64,000 bases of DNA, taken from Echiichthys vipera (lineage: Eukaryota > Chordata > Actinopteri > Perciformes > Trachinidae). Shown one piece after another: positions 36,179 through 49,700 of the stretch. Below the pieces are notes generated by a model. It did not search any database, was not told the DNA's origin, and saw nothing but the letters and a program-made list of their open reading frames with translations. Where the stretch lies: contig OY829648.1 in the NCBI GenBank assembly GCA_963691815.1, positions 28,019,883-28,083,882 of the forward strand. The letters run 5' to 3'. Within the stretch, counting starts at the first letter, position 1; every line of letters begins with the position of its first letter. Both the position numbers and the translations under genes were made by a program.

Positions 36179-37839
36179 TTTCATTCATCCATTATTAACC
36201 TTAATAATGCCCAGAGAAAGTAAATATCATACAAGACATTTCTACTTTATGAGCATTGGAACATTTCAAAGAAGCTTTTACATTTTTTCAATATATAAAT
36301 AATAACACTTTCTAAACTACCTGCAGCATCTGCCACAAACGGGCCTTTCATACCAAATCTGAAAAACATTTCTTATTCGCGGCGCAACACCACTCTCCTT
36401 GCAACGTGTTGACGGTCTAAATAGTTGACGGTTTAAAATTATGTTATGATTAGAAGAATAGAGTATGTGACAAACACATAATATCTGCAGTGTAAAAGTT
36501 AATGAGTGTAGCTGCTATTTAAACTTAAACTGGAAAAAGATTGGTTTATGTTATGACAAAAAGAAAATAAGCTATATATGACAATAACAGTCAGATAGCA
36601 TGCTCTGAACAGATATGAAAAGGATTTGAATATTGGCAGTATAATTCTTGACAGGAGACGAAAACCGCCGAGCTGAAGTCAGGGGCCGTTAGGGCCATGT
36701 GCCAAAAGGCCTCAAGAGCGTTTTTACATCTTTGTCAGCAGCTTTCTCTTTCCCTTTTTTCATAAACAGTTCAAACTTCCAGGTTGTAAAAAAAAAAGAT
36801 GAAAAAATTGACTGAAATTTAAAATGTATTTCCAGTACTTCCCTGAAACTTCAGGGATCGTAACACCCAGTCCTACTTACCAATCTGCCCAAACCTTTGC
36901 ACAATTCTTTATTAGACTCAGTTTTGACTTTTTTTCTTTTCCATGTTTTAATATTGAATAATTCAAGTACATATACGTTACAATAATATGTTGTTTTACA
37001 TACACACATGATATATGTAGGAGGAGTATAACTGGAACTAAAAACAACAATTTTTGCAGAAATAGAAGCAGACTAGAGAATCTCTAACTTACTCATTTTT
37101 AACTTGTGACTTCCTGTAAAAGCCATGGACCCTTCTGGTAAAATTACAGATAGTAGCTTTGAGTAAGAGCCCTAATGAATGCTTAAAAAATGTCCACATT
37201 TCTATTTACAATACTAAAGTGTCATAAAATATTTGTTAATTGTTTATATACTGTTCATTATTGCTCAAAAAGGGGAAGTTCAAATGAACCACTATGTCTA
37301 AAAGTAAAAACTTTCGTGCATTGATGGAGCAAGTGCCTTTCATATGGTAACACTGCAGAAGTTTGATGTAGGTGGAAGTTTGGATGAAACTTTCCAAATC
37401 TTGAATCTATAAAGGTTAAGAATACCGGCTGATCACCACACTTGGGCTCTTTGAGTACATTATAATTACTCTAAAACACATGAAACAATTCCAAACATGA
37501 AAGTGATTTATTACATTAGCTGCAAGCCGTAGAGACCAGCACAAAGGGAGATTGTATGAAGATTACAGTGATGAAATAGTCAAATTTATTATCTTGACAG
37601 CTGGATATTCCAATTTCTTTGCCGCTGAGCCATGTAGATTTTCCAGAGAGCAAACACGTTTAAGTACTTCTTCAGAGTCAATTAAATCAGATACTATTTA
37701 AATTACCATTTTTATTAACCTACAGGTTCACATTTTTGTAATTTTAATCACTATAGGAAAGACTATTAGAACAGCTGTCCTATGAAGACAGAACGAAGGG
37801 TCATTTTGAGAGCAGCAGAATTAATCACACAATGTCACT

Positions 37840-38340
37840 TTAAATCTACCTTTCAATTCACTTTAAAGCGTGCTCTATGATTTACATGTGCATGGAGAAT
37901 ATCTGTGGTTAGTTAATGGAGAGATTAGGATTGGTGATGGGCTGCGCCCGCCTAAAGCTCCAGGAAACTTGAGCATCACACCTGAGCTAAAGTAAGATTA
38001 TTAAAATGAAGGTTGTACAGTATTTCAGAAGGCTTACAGCGGGGGTGTTGAATATCCAAAGTTCAACTACTGTCAATATTACGCTACAAATCATTTTCCA
38101 TCTCCCCCCATACCTGTGGAGTTTCCTTTCCCTCCTCCACTGTGTGTGGTGCGAGCCAGCCTCTGGAGTGTGGACAGTAAATAATATACCAAGAGAACAT
38201 TAACCTTTAGTTGTGGTGTTAAGATGGAACCTCAATTAACAAGAGTAAATAATCCTTGTGATTACTTTTGGCTGGCCTTTATCTCGTACATAACCTAATT
38301 AAATGGACCATCCAAACATAAAACCACAGCTAATCAAGAG
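37840..38340. other. Candidate conserved non-coding block
   Basis: Repeat-free, with ggttagttaatggag, cctcaattaacaagag and 'cctaattaaatggacc', and a GC-richer middle (gggctgcgcccgcctaaag). Confidence 0.35.
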
Positions 38341-38412
38341 CTTTGCTGAGGCATTGCGATATGACTGTGTGGGATTTTAAAAACACACCCACGCGTGTGC
38401 AAGCGTTCATGC

Positions 38413-38413
38413 A

Positions 38414-38440
<27 letters not shown>
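38413..38440. repeat. (CA)n microsatellite
   Basis: About 14 CA units preceding gagtttgat. Confidence 0.97.
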
Positions 38441-38444
<4 letters not shown>

Positions 38445-38559
38445 TTGATAAAAAGGTAATGGAATATCTTCTCACAGGCTGTCGATGTCACTGTTTGTAC
38501 ATGTACTTAAGAAAAGTAATGTAATGTCACTTGTATATCAATATATATTTATTACTGTA

Positions 38560-38790
38560 GAAATGACGTCCGGGGTGAAGAAGAAAATCAGGTGACGTAG
38601 TATATAAGTACAAAAATCTGGGTCGGGATGGCGGACAGGACTTTCACCCCGTTAGACAAGTGTTTGTGTGGAAGTACTAAGCCAAACTACAACCTTTTTT
38701 TGTAATCTTAACAAAGTCATTTTGGTGCCTAAATTTAACTGGTCATGTACTCGGTGCCACATACTGGTTGCCATATCAAAGGGTTAAATA
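38560..38790 (+). repeat. Fish interspersed repeat (GGCGGACAGGAC type)
   Basis: gggatggcggacaggacttt, caccccgttagac and 'aaagtcattttggtgcctaa' resemble an abundant fish repeat that carries CpG-containing phrases. Boundaries are approximate. Confidence 0.45.
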
Positions 38791-40002
38791 GAGTCATATT
38801 TCATATGATATCATACAAACAAGAATCTGTTGCTCCTCACAATTCAGATAATTAATTCTGCAAGGCTTTTATCGTGAACATATACATTTTTTTTTTTAAT
38901 AGATTAAGTGGCGACGAAATGAGGCATCAAAATCTGCCTTGTCATTTGTTCTGGTAGATACTGTTTGTTTAGGGTTTTGGTACCTAACCCTACTGAAAAG
39001 GTAAATGCTGTGAAACTGACATGAATGAGTCAGTTTAGTGTATTTCAGACTCTTCTCTACTTGTGCACTTATACATACTGTTTAGGGTTTTCCCTGCCTA
39101 TATAAGGCCTAGGCACAATGCCTAGGCACAATGCTAAAGTGTTTTAGCACCTCACCTAAGCCATATGAATGTAAAAATAATGTGGAGAGCATCTGGAAAA
39201 GCCAACTCAAGGATCAGTGTTCACTGGTCTTGTGCCATCAGCTTGGTTTCTCCCTGTCCTCTTGCACTGTTCACAGGTTTCTCCCAAATTTACACTTGCC
39301 ACATAATGGCTTATGTCATGCACAGAGGTACAAGCAGTATTGTTACAGCCTACACCCTAACATGCTCGTTGTGCACACAGTGGTAGCTGCTGCACACAGT
39401 ACAGCACACAGTGGCACAGACAGCCTTTGTATTGCAAACACTGTGGCCTGCCTGATCTAAGCATCAGGTAATATTTTTTATCATGTTTTTTTTTTACCTA
39501 AATGTGTCATACAATTAGAAAACTCCAACTCCAACAAATTATGTCATTTACACCTTAACCCTCTTAAAATCCAGGGGTAAACCCTTCTGTAATGATGTTA
39601 TTCCACTCTGTCTGACAGTATGATACATACTCTTTCAGCTTGTTCCCGCGTTTCATTCAAGCCATAAGATAGAACAAGTACTTCTTCAATGAAGGAGTTG
39701 ATCTATAGAAAGTTGATCAGCAACTATTTTGATAATCGATTCATTTTTTAAGTAAAAAAAGCCAGAAAAGACCTGGTTCAAGTTCAAATGTGAATAGTTT
39801 CTGGTTTCCTTTGCTTTTTAGTGAAGCAAATACAGTATGTGTGCTCTTTTTTGCTGTTAGTTGGACCAAACCAAAATTTTGGTTTTGTCTCAATTACAAA
39901 GACTGTACACCAACCAGATTTTAACTCAGGACGTTGTCTTTAAATGTTCTAGGCCTTTAGGGCATCCCACGGTTCTAGGTAAGCCAGCAGATTATTATAA
40001 TT

Positions 40003-40006
<4 letters not shown>

Positions 40007-40039
<33 letters not shown>
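40007..40039. repeat. (TA)n microsatellite
   Basis: About 16 TA units. Confidence 0.97.
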
Positions 40040-40040
<1 letters not shown>

Positions 40041-40731
40041 GTGAATTCTTGAAGCATTGATCCAATCCAGTATTTTGGAAGTAGTTGTTTTTTTTTGGCA
40101 ATTTTGGCAAGTGTAATGAGTGTAATGTTGCGCCCATAATAAGTCAATCTGCAAAAGAGTGCCAGTTTAATGGATTCATTGTAAACTATTTGCAGCCTGT
40201 TGACAGTTCAAGTCGCTGTGCTGGATAATGATGTGATAATAATAGTGAAAGAAGTAATTGTATGCAGTGTCTGCAGAGTTAATTACTGTGGTAAAGCAAA
40301 AAAGTTGGGAAATGGAAGACATAGCACCTTGTCTAGATATATTCTATTTCCGTTTTAGTGAATAAGTAAGACAAAAACAATTTAATTTTGTTTCAAGTGT
40401 GTCCGAAGAGTTAAAACACTGAAAAATCAGCACATCTCTTACCTCCAAACAGTTTCTAAACAGTTCCTCAGTGGACAGTTGAACTGATATGAGGTCCTAA
40501 TAGATGCAATAATATCAGTTTTGGTTTCATTGTGTATGCAGGTTGGAATTGGTTTAAATAGGCCATAGTAAATTGACTCCATTTCATCTGAGCATTGAAA
40601 TGTAGACCGTGTAATCAGTTCTCGTTCACATGTGGGCCAAGATAAGACTAGTTTTATTTGTGTGTAAATCTATCCTGAGAGGCCTCATTCTTGGCTGTGG
40701 CAATAGTAAGCCATGCCTCTGAGCTATAGCA

Positions 40732-40798
<67 letters not shown>
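40732..40798. repeat. (GT)n microsatellite
   Basis: More than 30 GT units without interruption. Confidence 0.98.
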
Positions 40799-40799
<1 letters not shown>

Positions 40800-43154
40800 A
40801 CGTAACTGGTCCTTCACTTGGGTCCCCACCCTCTGCCTCAGGATCCTTGTGTAATTATGAGATGATCTGGGCATTGCACACAAAGCATGGTCACACTGCC
40901 TCAGGAAGTGAGCACAATAATCTTTGTAACAAGGCGAGGAGCCTCTTCCGCTCTCATGGTAGAAACAAGGAAATGTAACTGAAGGGGAGATAATAGAATT
41001 CCTTAAGTGTATTGTACAATAAGAGAAGAAGTTCACCAGAGGTTACCTTTAAGCAAAGTAAAATCTGACGTGTTGTATTATGACCACTATACCCTTTGTT
41101 TCAGCAGAAGTTGCAGTATAATACAATCTATTCTTAATCATTTGCATTCATATCTGTTACTCTAGCTTGGCAGGGGCACGATGCATTATGAAGAAAACTT
41201 GATTGTGAGTTGTCACCTGAGCCTCATTGCCTTTAATTACATCCAATGTGTGGACATATATGCATACAAATGGCTTACTTGAAGACTGGATGAAAAGGAG
41301 TTCATTTGAAAATCTACAACAAAACCATTTGTTCCCACCAAAACAGCACTCTCTCTATGACAAATTACGCTTTAGTCTTATGAATAATTCTCAAATTCTA
41401 AGCAATCAAGTTTTAAATATATCGTAAATCCTGTTTAAATGGCCTCATTCATTACACCGTGGATATGGAGGGGGATACTAATAAAGTGTTGTGTCTGAAA
41501 TTGTCACTGACTTCATGTGTCGCTGGGAGATGTTCAGCGCAGCTGATGTATGGTGCAACTGACTGTATGGTGATGGAAATGTCGCTGTGGCCTCGTTAGC
41601 ATTCTGCTGTAACCCTCGGGCAGGGGTGTCAGATTCTCTCAAAATTTACAGCTCAGTTTGGAACCAAAAGATTCTGCGCATAATGACTGTGAGGGGCCTT
41701 ATAATGAAAATACTGATCCACACTAGCAAGGCCCACTATGAGGATGTTGATTAATGAACTATATGTGTGGACGGTTAGAATTGGTCAGAACACGAAGTAG
41801 CAAGAGTTGTCATTATATGCAGTAAGAAAGGAAACTTTCCTTATTTCTTTCTTTCCTTGGTCCTACTCCCTCAACCATCAACCTCAGGTAGTTATCAAGA
41901 GGTTGTATGTGTTGCTTTTTAACGCCAACAAATCATTATAATGAGTCCATCACCATATTGTCTTATACTATAAAAATGGGTACCTCAAATCAAGCAATCT
42001 GACTGGTTCATAGCCAATATATAATAACCACATACAAGGGGTACAACATCTAATTCCTTTGCACAATTCAGTATCACTCCACTACCTTGCCTTCAGACGG
42101 CCCTATCTGATGGTGAACTAAAGCTGTTATTTATCTTCTTGTCTCACCATTTTCATTTTCAGAACACATGAGTTGCTGGTCTAACGCTCCTTCGATCGAT
42201 TCATTTATTTGTGTTATTGTGTGACACTAGTGAATGCTAGCTCCTAATGTATGTACGTATGTTTGCATAGTAACCGCCTAAGTGGCAGGTCCTTTTTTTG
42301 TGACGTTAATATTTCTTAAAAAACTTTTATCTGGATTTGAATGTGTCCATTACCTCCATATTGCCATGGAAGCCTGGTTCATAAGAACAATAGCGTACTT
42401 TAGGCTGTGATTTTTTTGTGGTTGCACAGCTTAAGTGAGCTATTGCTTAATTTTCCTACTTTTTAGCAGAATACAGTGTTTGAAGAAAAATCTATGTAAT
42501 GATAATTACGTTATCAATTATTATATTAATACTAATCATTTAAAAATCACATCTGATTAAGTAAACTCAATTAATGATATATGCTAAAAGGTAATCCTCT
42601 TAACCCGCATTGCAAACTAATGATGTGCACCAAACGTTGTACAAACCCACAGAACTTAGTGTTGAGATTTAGCTTATTATTATATAAATTAAATCACTAA
42701 AAAGACACAAAATACAAAAAATGTTTCCTTTCCTGCGTGCTATAGAGCTGTATTGTCCAACAAATATTGAAATCACAATGGGCACTGAGGGATGTAATGG
42801 ATGATGTCCATTGCAAGTTTCACAGAGTAAGGCAATATTTTTAAATGTTTTATTTTGTAAAACCAACAGTTCAAAATTGAAAAATAATTCAGTTTAGGAT
42901 CATAGAAGAGGCCTGTGAATGTTCTCATTTGTGACTTGACTTCGGTCCCAGCCTGGTCAATTGCGTACATGAACTGATGAAGCCTCTTGGATGAGAGGTG
43001 AAATGTCTTCCTGGACAAACAACCAAGTCCAGTTGCTTTTGACTGAAATTGCTTTGGAAGAAAATGACTAATGAACGATTGATGAATTGGTTATCAAAGC
43101 CCTTGCTGGCTAAATTTCGACCATGCGGCAGTGCAGAAGTTAACTCAACCAGGA
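40800..43154. other. No feature seen
   Basis: Mostly unique AT-rich sequence. Short frames on both strands show no domain, and no splice-flanked exon is supported. Confidence 0.45.
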
Positions 43155-43560
43155 AGCCAAATCTTCATTTTACAATCCCAATTCACAGGAAGTTGGGATG
43201 CTGTGTAAAATCTGAATAAGGGTTACAGGTTAGAAGGTCACGGCATATACTGTTGGATTTTGGCCCTATCGCTTACATGCAGAGATTTTTCCAGATTCTC
43301 TGAATCTTTTGATGATATTATGGACTGTAGATGATGAAATCACTAAATTCCTTGTGAACAACATTTCTCAATTTCTTTTCTTTTATTCGGTCTGAATAAA
43401 ATGATTTGCCGAGCTTCCTGCCTGTCATCGTCGCAGCATACCCTTCCAGTTGACTACTGCTGTCACTGCTTGCGAGTCGTCTTTGACAGATCGTACGAAA
43501 CGGTGAAGAACTGATGCACCAAGAGGCAAGACGCGACTCAACATTGGCTCTGCTTTCCAA
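43155..43560 (-). mobile_element. Tc1-like element remnant with HTH-coding segment
   Basis: On the minus strand the segment near 43270-43360 encodes RNLVISSSTVHNIIKRFRES, which looks like the second helix-turn-helix of a Tc1-like transposase DNA-binding domain. The left edge carries 'caattcacaggaagttggga', which resembles the ends of an abundant fish DNA-transposon family (CCAATTCC...GTTGGGA). Stops interrupt the frame, and no catalytic domain is present. The right boundary is uncertain; the sequence grades into an unidentified segment before the 260-bp tandem duplication. Confidence 0.55.
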
Positions 43561-43720
43561 CGATGGCAGAGGCTAATGCAGCTTCATCCGGAGCTAAAAA
43601 GTGATGTGATGGTCGCAGAGTTTCAGATATCACTTATATGTTATTTGTGCAAGCAAGATTAGCATTAGTGTCAGCGCTAACGTCACCGGTAGTGTAAACA
43701 AACCAGCCATTTCACTTGGG

Positions 43721-43980
43721 CTGCTCACTTTCTCACTGCATGCGTTAGGGAGTGTCAGAGGTCAGGCAAGGGGAAGAGGGTGGGAATTGGAGTTGTGCAT
43801 GTTCAAATTTTTTTCAAAATGCTGTGCCTCATGCCAGTAATGTAAGAATAGCTTTAATGTCAAAAATACATTCAATACCACTATTTAAGAAAAGACTACA
43901 GCAAACTCTGAACACTAGGCCTCACGCATTTGAGACAGTATCTAAATTGATGTTCCTGCATACGGTGCTCTCCTATCTTC
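43721..43980. repeat. Tandem duplication, unit 1 (260 bp)
   Basis: First of two 260-bp units that appear identical base for base, starting ctgctcactttctcactgca. The unit holds a 77-codon stretch open in one frame (MSEVRQGEEGG...) that continues across the junction because the copies are adjacent; it matches no family I know and is probably not a gene. Its sequence style resembles a fish miniature transposon. Confidence 0.95.
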
Positions 43981-44240
43981 CTGCTCACTTTCTCACTGCA
44001 TGCGTTAGGGAGTGTCAGAGGTCAGGCAAGGGGAAGAGGGTGGGAATTGGAGTTGTGCATGTTCAAATTTTTTTCAAAATGCTGTGCCTCATGCCAGTAA
44101 TGTAAGAATAGCTTTAATGTCAAAAATACATTCAATACCACTATTTAAGAAAAGACTACAGCAAACTCTGAACACTAGGCCTCACGCATTTGAGACAGTA
44201 TCTAAATTGATGTTCCTGCATACGGTGCTCTCCTATCTTC
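43981..44240. repeat. Tandem duplication, unit 2 (260 bp)
   Basis: Second unit, directly abutting the first, with no spacer and no difference seen by eye. After it the sequence departs from the unit (cttt instead of ctgc), leaving a 2-bp shared ct at the breakpoint. Confidence 0.95.
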
Positions 44241-45875
44241 CTTTAGATGTCTCATTCCTTGAGCACTCCGCTAAGAGGGGTAGAAAATGTGAATTACAAG
44301 TAAGCTACTTAACCACAATGAATTAAGAAAATTTGATACTGAAATTACTGTCATTATGGTGCATTATGTCTGAGCATAATGATTGCTTTGGCGCTGTTTG
44401 AAGACAAAGGCAGACTCTGGGGGGAAAGTATAGTAAGAGGAAAAGTTGATTTCATGGCTGTTAATGATATGTGAACTTCAAACCTTTATTTCATCAGCCA
44501 TAATTTCCTGCCAGTTCACAACTTGTCTTTTGTTAGCTATAGTAATGCATCAGCAAATGACTTATCTTTCTCTGGACACAGACTGAACCATACCCACAGA
44601 GAACTGCTTGTCAGACAGTCTCTTATTGAGGCTTATGTTTGCTTTGTACAACATGTGCTTCAGTTAGGAACAAATAAGAGAGAACACACTGTGAAGACTT
44701 TATAGGAATACAAAATGCTTTAACCTTCCATCACTAATTGATGGATTTGATGGGTTTGCGGAAGAGTACGCATGAAACCATATGCATCTTTTAGCAAAAG
44801 TGGGAACAGTTAGATATACTGTACTCATGCAGAGTTTTCTTTGGCCTCAGCTGTGTTTTTGTGGGTGCAGAGTTTGCACCAAACTTCCACAGTGTTGACA
44901 AAGAGATGGATTACATACCAAGACTGGGGACCACACAGTAACTGTTACCACATTTTCTTCATAGCTGTATTATCGAACTACCAAAACAGACACATGGAAA
45001 ATGGGTCTGATTTAGCCACCATTTTTTAAGGATGTTTCCAAGGTTGCAAACAATGCAGAGACCAACTGGAGCTGTTATTAATTCTCCATCAGTTTCAGTT
45101 TGGATGCTTGAAAGCCAATTAAAGGAAACTTAATTGAATCAGCCTCAGGACCCTACCGAACAGGAACTCAAATGAATTGTGCTTGGGGACGGATGGCAGG
45201 AGAGAGGGAGGGCATGGAGGTTAAATAAAAGGGGTGAAATTACCAAGAGTCCAAGTCTTTGCTTGGAATAATGGCTACAGACTGACCCTGCTATGATGTA
45301 AATTACATTTTGTGTGCAACCTTATCCAACCAAACCAGATGCTGTAGCTTTTTGTTGGATTTTTTTGTCTTTTGACATTGTGTCTCTTCAGTCTAAACGT
45401 GACACAAGTTTCAGCCAAAATTTAGTGTGGAATTTGTACCAAATACAGATACTACATTAATATGTGTGGAAACCACGGGCTATGTACACATTAACATCAG
45501 GGAAAAAGTTAGTCAGTTAGCTTCTGGCTTTACCGTATATCTATGGCAATGACTTTCACAAGTTCTCCTGGAGCCTCAAGCAAGTCTGTATCTCTCTGCT
45601 GTTGTTTTTCACAGAGACTCACATTAGCCACAACAGCTGAAATGTTAGCACTTGTTATATTAGACCCAAGCATAACATCAGTCAGAGATACTTTACCCAT
45701 TTTAATCCAGATCTGTGGGGGCGTTCACATAAACGAGTAACTAATTTGGAGTAACTGTTTGAATTAACTTTAACCAGCCAGGTTCTATGTGAAAAAAACA
45801 ACGGCAGAGAGAAAAAGACTTAACATAACATTTTAGGTGAACTCATGGACGTCATTATTGTATGTTAGCTGTGGC
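44241..45875. other. No gene; possible old repeat at 45.4-45.8 kb
   Basis: Unique-looking sequence; 45440-45760 (with 'tcacattagccacaacagct') has the style of a fish repeat but could not be assigned. Confidence 0.35.
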
Positions 45876-45935
45876 TACACACACACACACACACGCACAT
45901 GCACGCACACACGCAAACACACACACACACACACG
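45876..45935. repeat. Imperfect (CA)n microsatellite
   Basis: CA units interrupted by gcacatgcacgcac and gcaaac. Confidence 0.97.
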
Positions 45936-46599
45936 TAATAATAGCCTACCTGCTCCATAATGTGGGATGAATACAGCACAGTGAACTGCTGACCACTCAC
46001 TAGCTTCAGCTCTCCAAACGGGTGCTACTTAGCCTAGCTTGGTAGCTTCCCCATTCCAAGTGAAATAAAAACTTAACAGTGTGACGGGTCCAAAATGTTA
46101 AATGTTGTACTAATGAACACTAATGGTTGATGGTGAAGACTGTGTGGAAAAAAAGGGGAAACAACTCAAACAAGATGCACACCACAGACGTTGAAAGCAC
46201 TTCTGTCATAGCCTACCTTCAAATGTTGGTCAAACACTGCAAAAAAACAACAAATCTATTTCATCCTCTACTGAAAAATCAAATTGGATAACAGATGCTG
46301 TATCATCATACCTTACATTTCCTCAAACAAAAAATAAGGGTAATAAAATCCCAGCTCAATTTGAAGAAAATTACATTAAAAAATAATGAAAATTATATAT
46401 ATATGTATAGAATTAAAGAAAAAAAATATGTTGGAAAAGATATACAGAGCAAACACCAGTCTACTGCTGTGTGTCCATTGATGTGCCAGTGTGGTTCACT
46501 ACTAAGCAACACATACACACACTACCTCAAGGCCATGTCCCATTGTCCTGTGAAAGCCATGAGGAGGAATTCCTTTCATGTGTCATCTCCTGTCACAGT

Positions 46600-46810
46600 G
46601 CCGTCCTGACAGAGGCTTAGTGACATATGAGAGGCCTCGGCAGAATGTCCTGCTTTTAGTCAAATGAAGAGTCTGGCAGCTGCTGCATTCATCAAAATCA
46701 AAGGATAATCTGCTTTCCATATAAAATCAAGCGATGATTAACATTTTTTTCAAAGAGGGGGATGGGAGTGTAAATGGTAGCACCTTTAAGGAGACACTTG
46801 AGAGACACGG
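46600..46810. other. Candidate conserved non-coding block
   Basis: Includes 'catcaaaatcaaaggataat' (TCF/LEF-like TCAAAG) and caagcgatgattaac; no repeat phrases seen. Confidence 0.3.
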
Positions 46811-47119
46811 GGCGGGGCAGGTTCACAAACGGTGCAGAATTGTGTCAGAAGATTTGAAGTTATACGTATGTAGGTAGTGCATAAGGCTCTAGGGTTTAGT
46901 TCAGTCTCGACTGATTTCTATATTATGACGTTGATTGCGCAGTTCCTTTTAAAACCAGTTCATTTAAGTTGCAATTGTGTTGTAAATACGTCTTTTTTAA
47001 AAACATGAATCACAGAATGGGCACTCAAGCTGTAAAATGCTAATGATGTGCAAAATCCAGAGTAATACATTTTATTTTCATGTCTGCAGTAGAATGTCTC
47101 AAAAATGTTCTTTTAGAGG

Positions 47120-47168
47120 AAGCTTTAGGTAAATGTACATTTAGTCATTTAGCAGATGCTTTGTCCTG
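47120..47168 (+). repeat. Fragment of the CATTTAGCAGATGCTTT fish repeat
   Basis: 'acatttagtcatttagcaga' then tgctttgtcct is the end of a repeat present in many teleosts. A shorter fragment (catttagcagatgctta) lies at 5491-5507. Confidence 0.5.
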
Positions 47169-47569
47169 AACATGAGGCAAATGAGGCTCAATCTAAGCCA
47201 CCGTAGATCAATGATCAATTGGTAATATATCCATTTGAGTAATACAGTGAAATGTAAATTAGCATATTTACCATGGCTGGATAAGCTCTCTATAATCTTC
47301 TATTAAGGAAAGTAGTAGATATAAAGATATAAATCCTAAAAAAAGGTTGGCCTGTCCTGAATCTCTGCATCTTTTCAGTCTAAATGTGTTCTACTTGTAT
47401 TATCAGTTGAGTGGTTATGTTCAAGGGTATTCATATCTTTAAGAAACTTATCATTTTCCAACTTAACAAGACATTTCAAACACACATTCTCATTTTTAAG
47501 CAATGAAAAAGTAAGATTAGAGGTATCTGCCTTTGACACAGTGGATTTAAATCACTGATGATATGAAGT

Positions 47570-48540
47570 CTGCAGCCTTTGCAGTCAAAGAAGGGAGCTG
47601 TGAATGCGCTTCCTCCTTCACAACTCCCAAACCAATGTCTTCTACGCCGGACTCCAATCTAAAGGAGCAGAGGCCATTAGGCGGCTCTGGGCCTCCTTTT
47701 CTTTATAATTACACCATCCTGGATTGACCAAGCACAAGCTAGCCCTCTGCTATTTGCGGTAATTAGTCCAGAATGTGAGCTGTCAACATGCAAAAATCGT
47801 GCCAGTAGGTCCACAATGCCCAGCATCCCCCACTGTGTTCAACAACAAGCACCTAGCCTCGGCCACTGGAATGCATTAACTTTCTCTTCTCTTTTTTTCC
47901 CTCGGCGACTTGTGTCAAATCCAGGTCCCTCAGAACAAAATCTTAATAATTAACTGGCAAATTTGAACATGATTGCGGGTGACACACCTACTGTGGTAAT
48001 TATTGCTTTGAGGCCATGTGCTAATGAAATTAATGCATTCATTGCCCCAACAAATTAGCATAACTCATCCAAATGGCCCACATTTGAGACCCCGTTGCAA
48101 AAGGGGGAAAACAACATACAAGAGAAGGCAACATCAACAAGAAAAAAAGCAAGAAAATGAAATGGCTGGCACATTAGATTGGAGACTGTGATGAGCACTG
48201 CTTTCTCAAAGTCTTAATGGCTAAAGCCTCTTAATGTTAACCAAGGGTGATTGCAGTAATGCATTATAGAGTGATAGCAGCGCAGGACCAAATGATTATC
48301 ACTATCATTATTACAGTCATTGCTGATGTACATGTACATCTCTCTGTGGACAAATATTAAATGGCCGTGCCACTGCAGACATAAAAATGTTATTATACTG
48401 ATGCATTAACTTAGTGTGGCAGAGTTCATATCAATATACAGTAGAGGCTTCCCAACAATCATTCTCTGAATGGCACTGCTGCCACTCGCAGCATTCACCA
48501 GTCCTGTCACTAACCCTGTTCATGGCTGTTTGGACTCTCA
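47570..48540. other. Candidate conserved non-coding cluster
   Basis: The most enhancer-like stretch of the window: 'ctttataattacacc', gcggtaattagtccag, 'cttaataattaactggcaaa', gtggtaattattgctttg and 'gctaatgaaattaatgcatt' all occur within 400 bp, and no repeat family is visible. Confidence 0.45.
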
Positions 48541-49114
48541 GTGGGATGCCACTGCTCAACATTAATAATTAATGACGATGTCATCAGTACAATGGACACA
48601 GGCAAGTGCAACAGTCAGTTGGAGATACTGCAAAAGCGCAAGAAATGTCCCCTCTTAGCTAAAAGAAGAGCAGCAATGGTTGTAACGTCTAAAAATGGGT
48701 TTGCCTGCAGCCAAATGCTGTCAGATAAACGGGAAAAAAATCGAAATGACTTCCATTTAAACAATACTGAGTTGCATTGTCACATTCAGGTGAGAGTCTG
48801 CAGGTTCATGACAACTCATGGTAGCATTTCCGAAACCTCTCTTGATATATCGAAAATAACTCCTGTTGTAAAGCAAATTGTTAAACTACAGCACAGAAGA
48901 ATTTAGCTTATCTTAGGTTTGGTCCAATGTGATATATATGAAAGTATAATAGTGCAAGATGTTAAACAGATTTTTGGTAACAAATCAGTATATATTTACA
49001 AGAAGCGTGCCTCCACAAATGTGAGATGTGAGTTTGAGAAGTACTTATACGAATGTATCAACATGTTTGAAAGGTTGTAAAGAGATGTTTTGATTTAGCT
49101 TTCAATTGTTTAAC

Positions 49115-49700
49115 ACTAGTGATGCACGCAACACAGTTAACGACCGCAGGCACCACAATTAATCCGTCGACCGGGTGGGTGGGTTCGTTAAAAATGACAT
49201 TCTGATCAACAGCAGATGGGTTGCGGGTTTGTGAAATAACGCATGATTACGGAAAATATTAATTACATTCTGAAAATGTAGCAGAGCTGCAGAGCTGCAG
49301 AGCTGCTGTTCGCTGCTCTGCATATTTTTCGTCAGGCATGTGTACCAATGCCCCTTAATGGAGACAGTGTGTGCACATTTACGCAACAGCAGCTTTCAGT
49401 GATTATTTCAGAAGCTAAATGTTTAGTTCTGAATACATCGCACAGAATGCTCCGCTGCTCATGGGGAGTGAAATATCCATACTGGTGCGAATCTCTAAAC
49501 CAAAGAAAATCATTTGTTTGGATGGCCGATGGGTGATAACTTACAGTACACACAGATTTGGAAGGTGTCAGAGTTATCCGCAAATTTCTCTTAAGCAAAG
49601 TCCCCTGCTACTTCAATTAATCAAGAACTTTCTCTGTTTTTGGATTCTCCGTTCACCATGGAGGCATGCAACAAAAACAAACACTAGGTAAGAAATTGAT
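49115..49700. mobile_element. hAT-like element fragment
   Basis: Begins with 'aacactagtgatgcacgcaa' and has gggtgggtgggttcg and gatgggttgcgggtttgtg. These echo the ACCCGC/GCGGGT-rich end of a fish hAT-like element. It is followed by 'aacgcatgattacggaaaat'. Several overlapping short frames on both strands (up to 90 codons) show no transposase motif. A GCAGAGCT triplication lies at 49280-49310. Confidence 0.4.

Noticed and set aside
43721..44240. Possible CRISPR or satellite array
   Set aside because: Only two 260-bp units with no spacers; eukaryotic context.
43752..44326. Two similar predicted proteins of 117 and 104 residues
   Set aside because: They are the same frame repeated because of the exact tandem duplication; no known domain, no splice context.
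45936..46060. Minus-strand gtaggc donor-like site near 45950
   Set aside because: Sequence resembles a repeat and the upstream frame is not protein-like.
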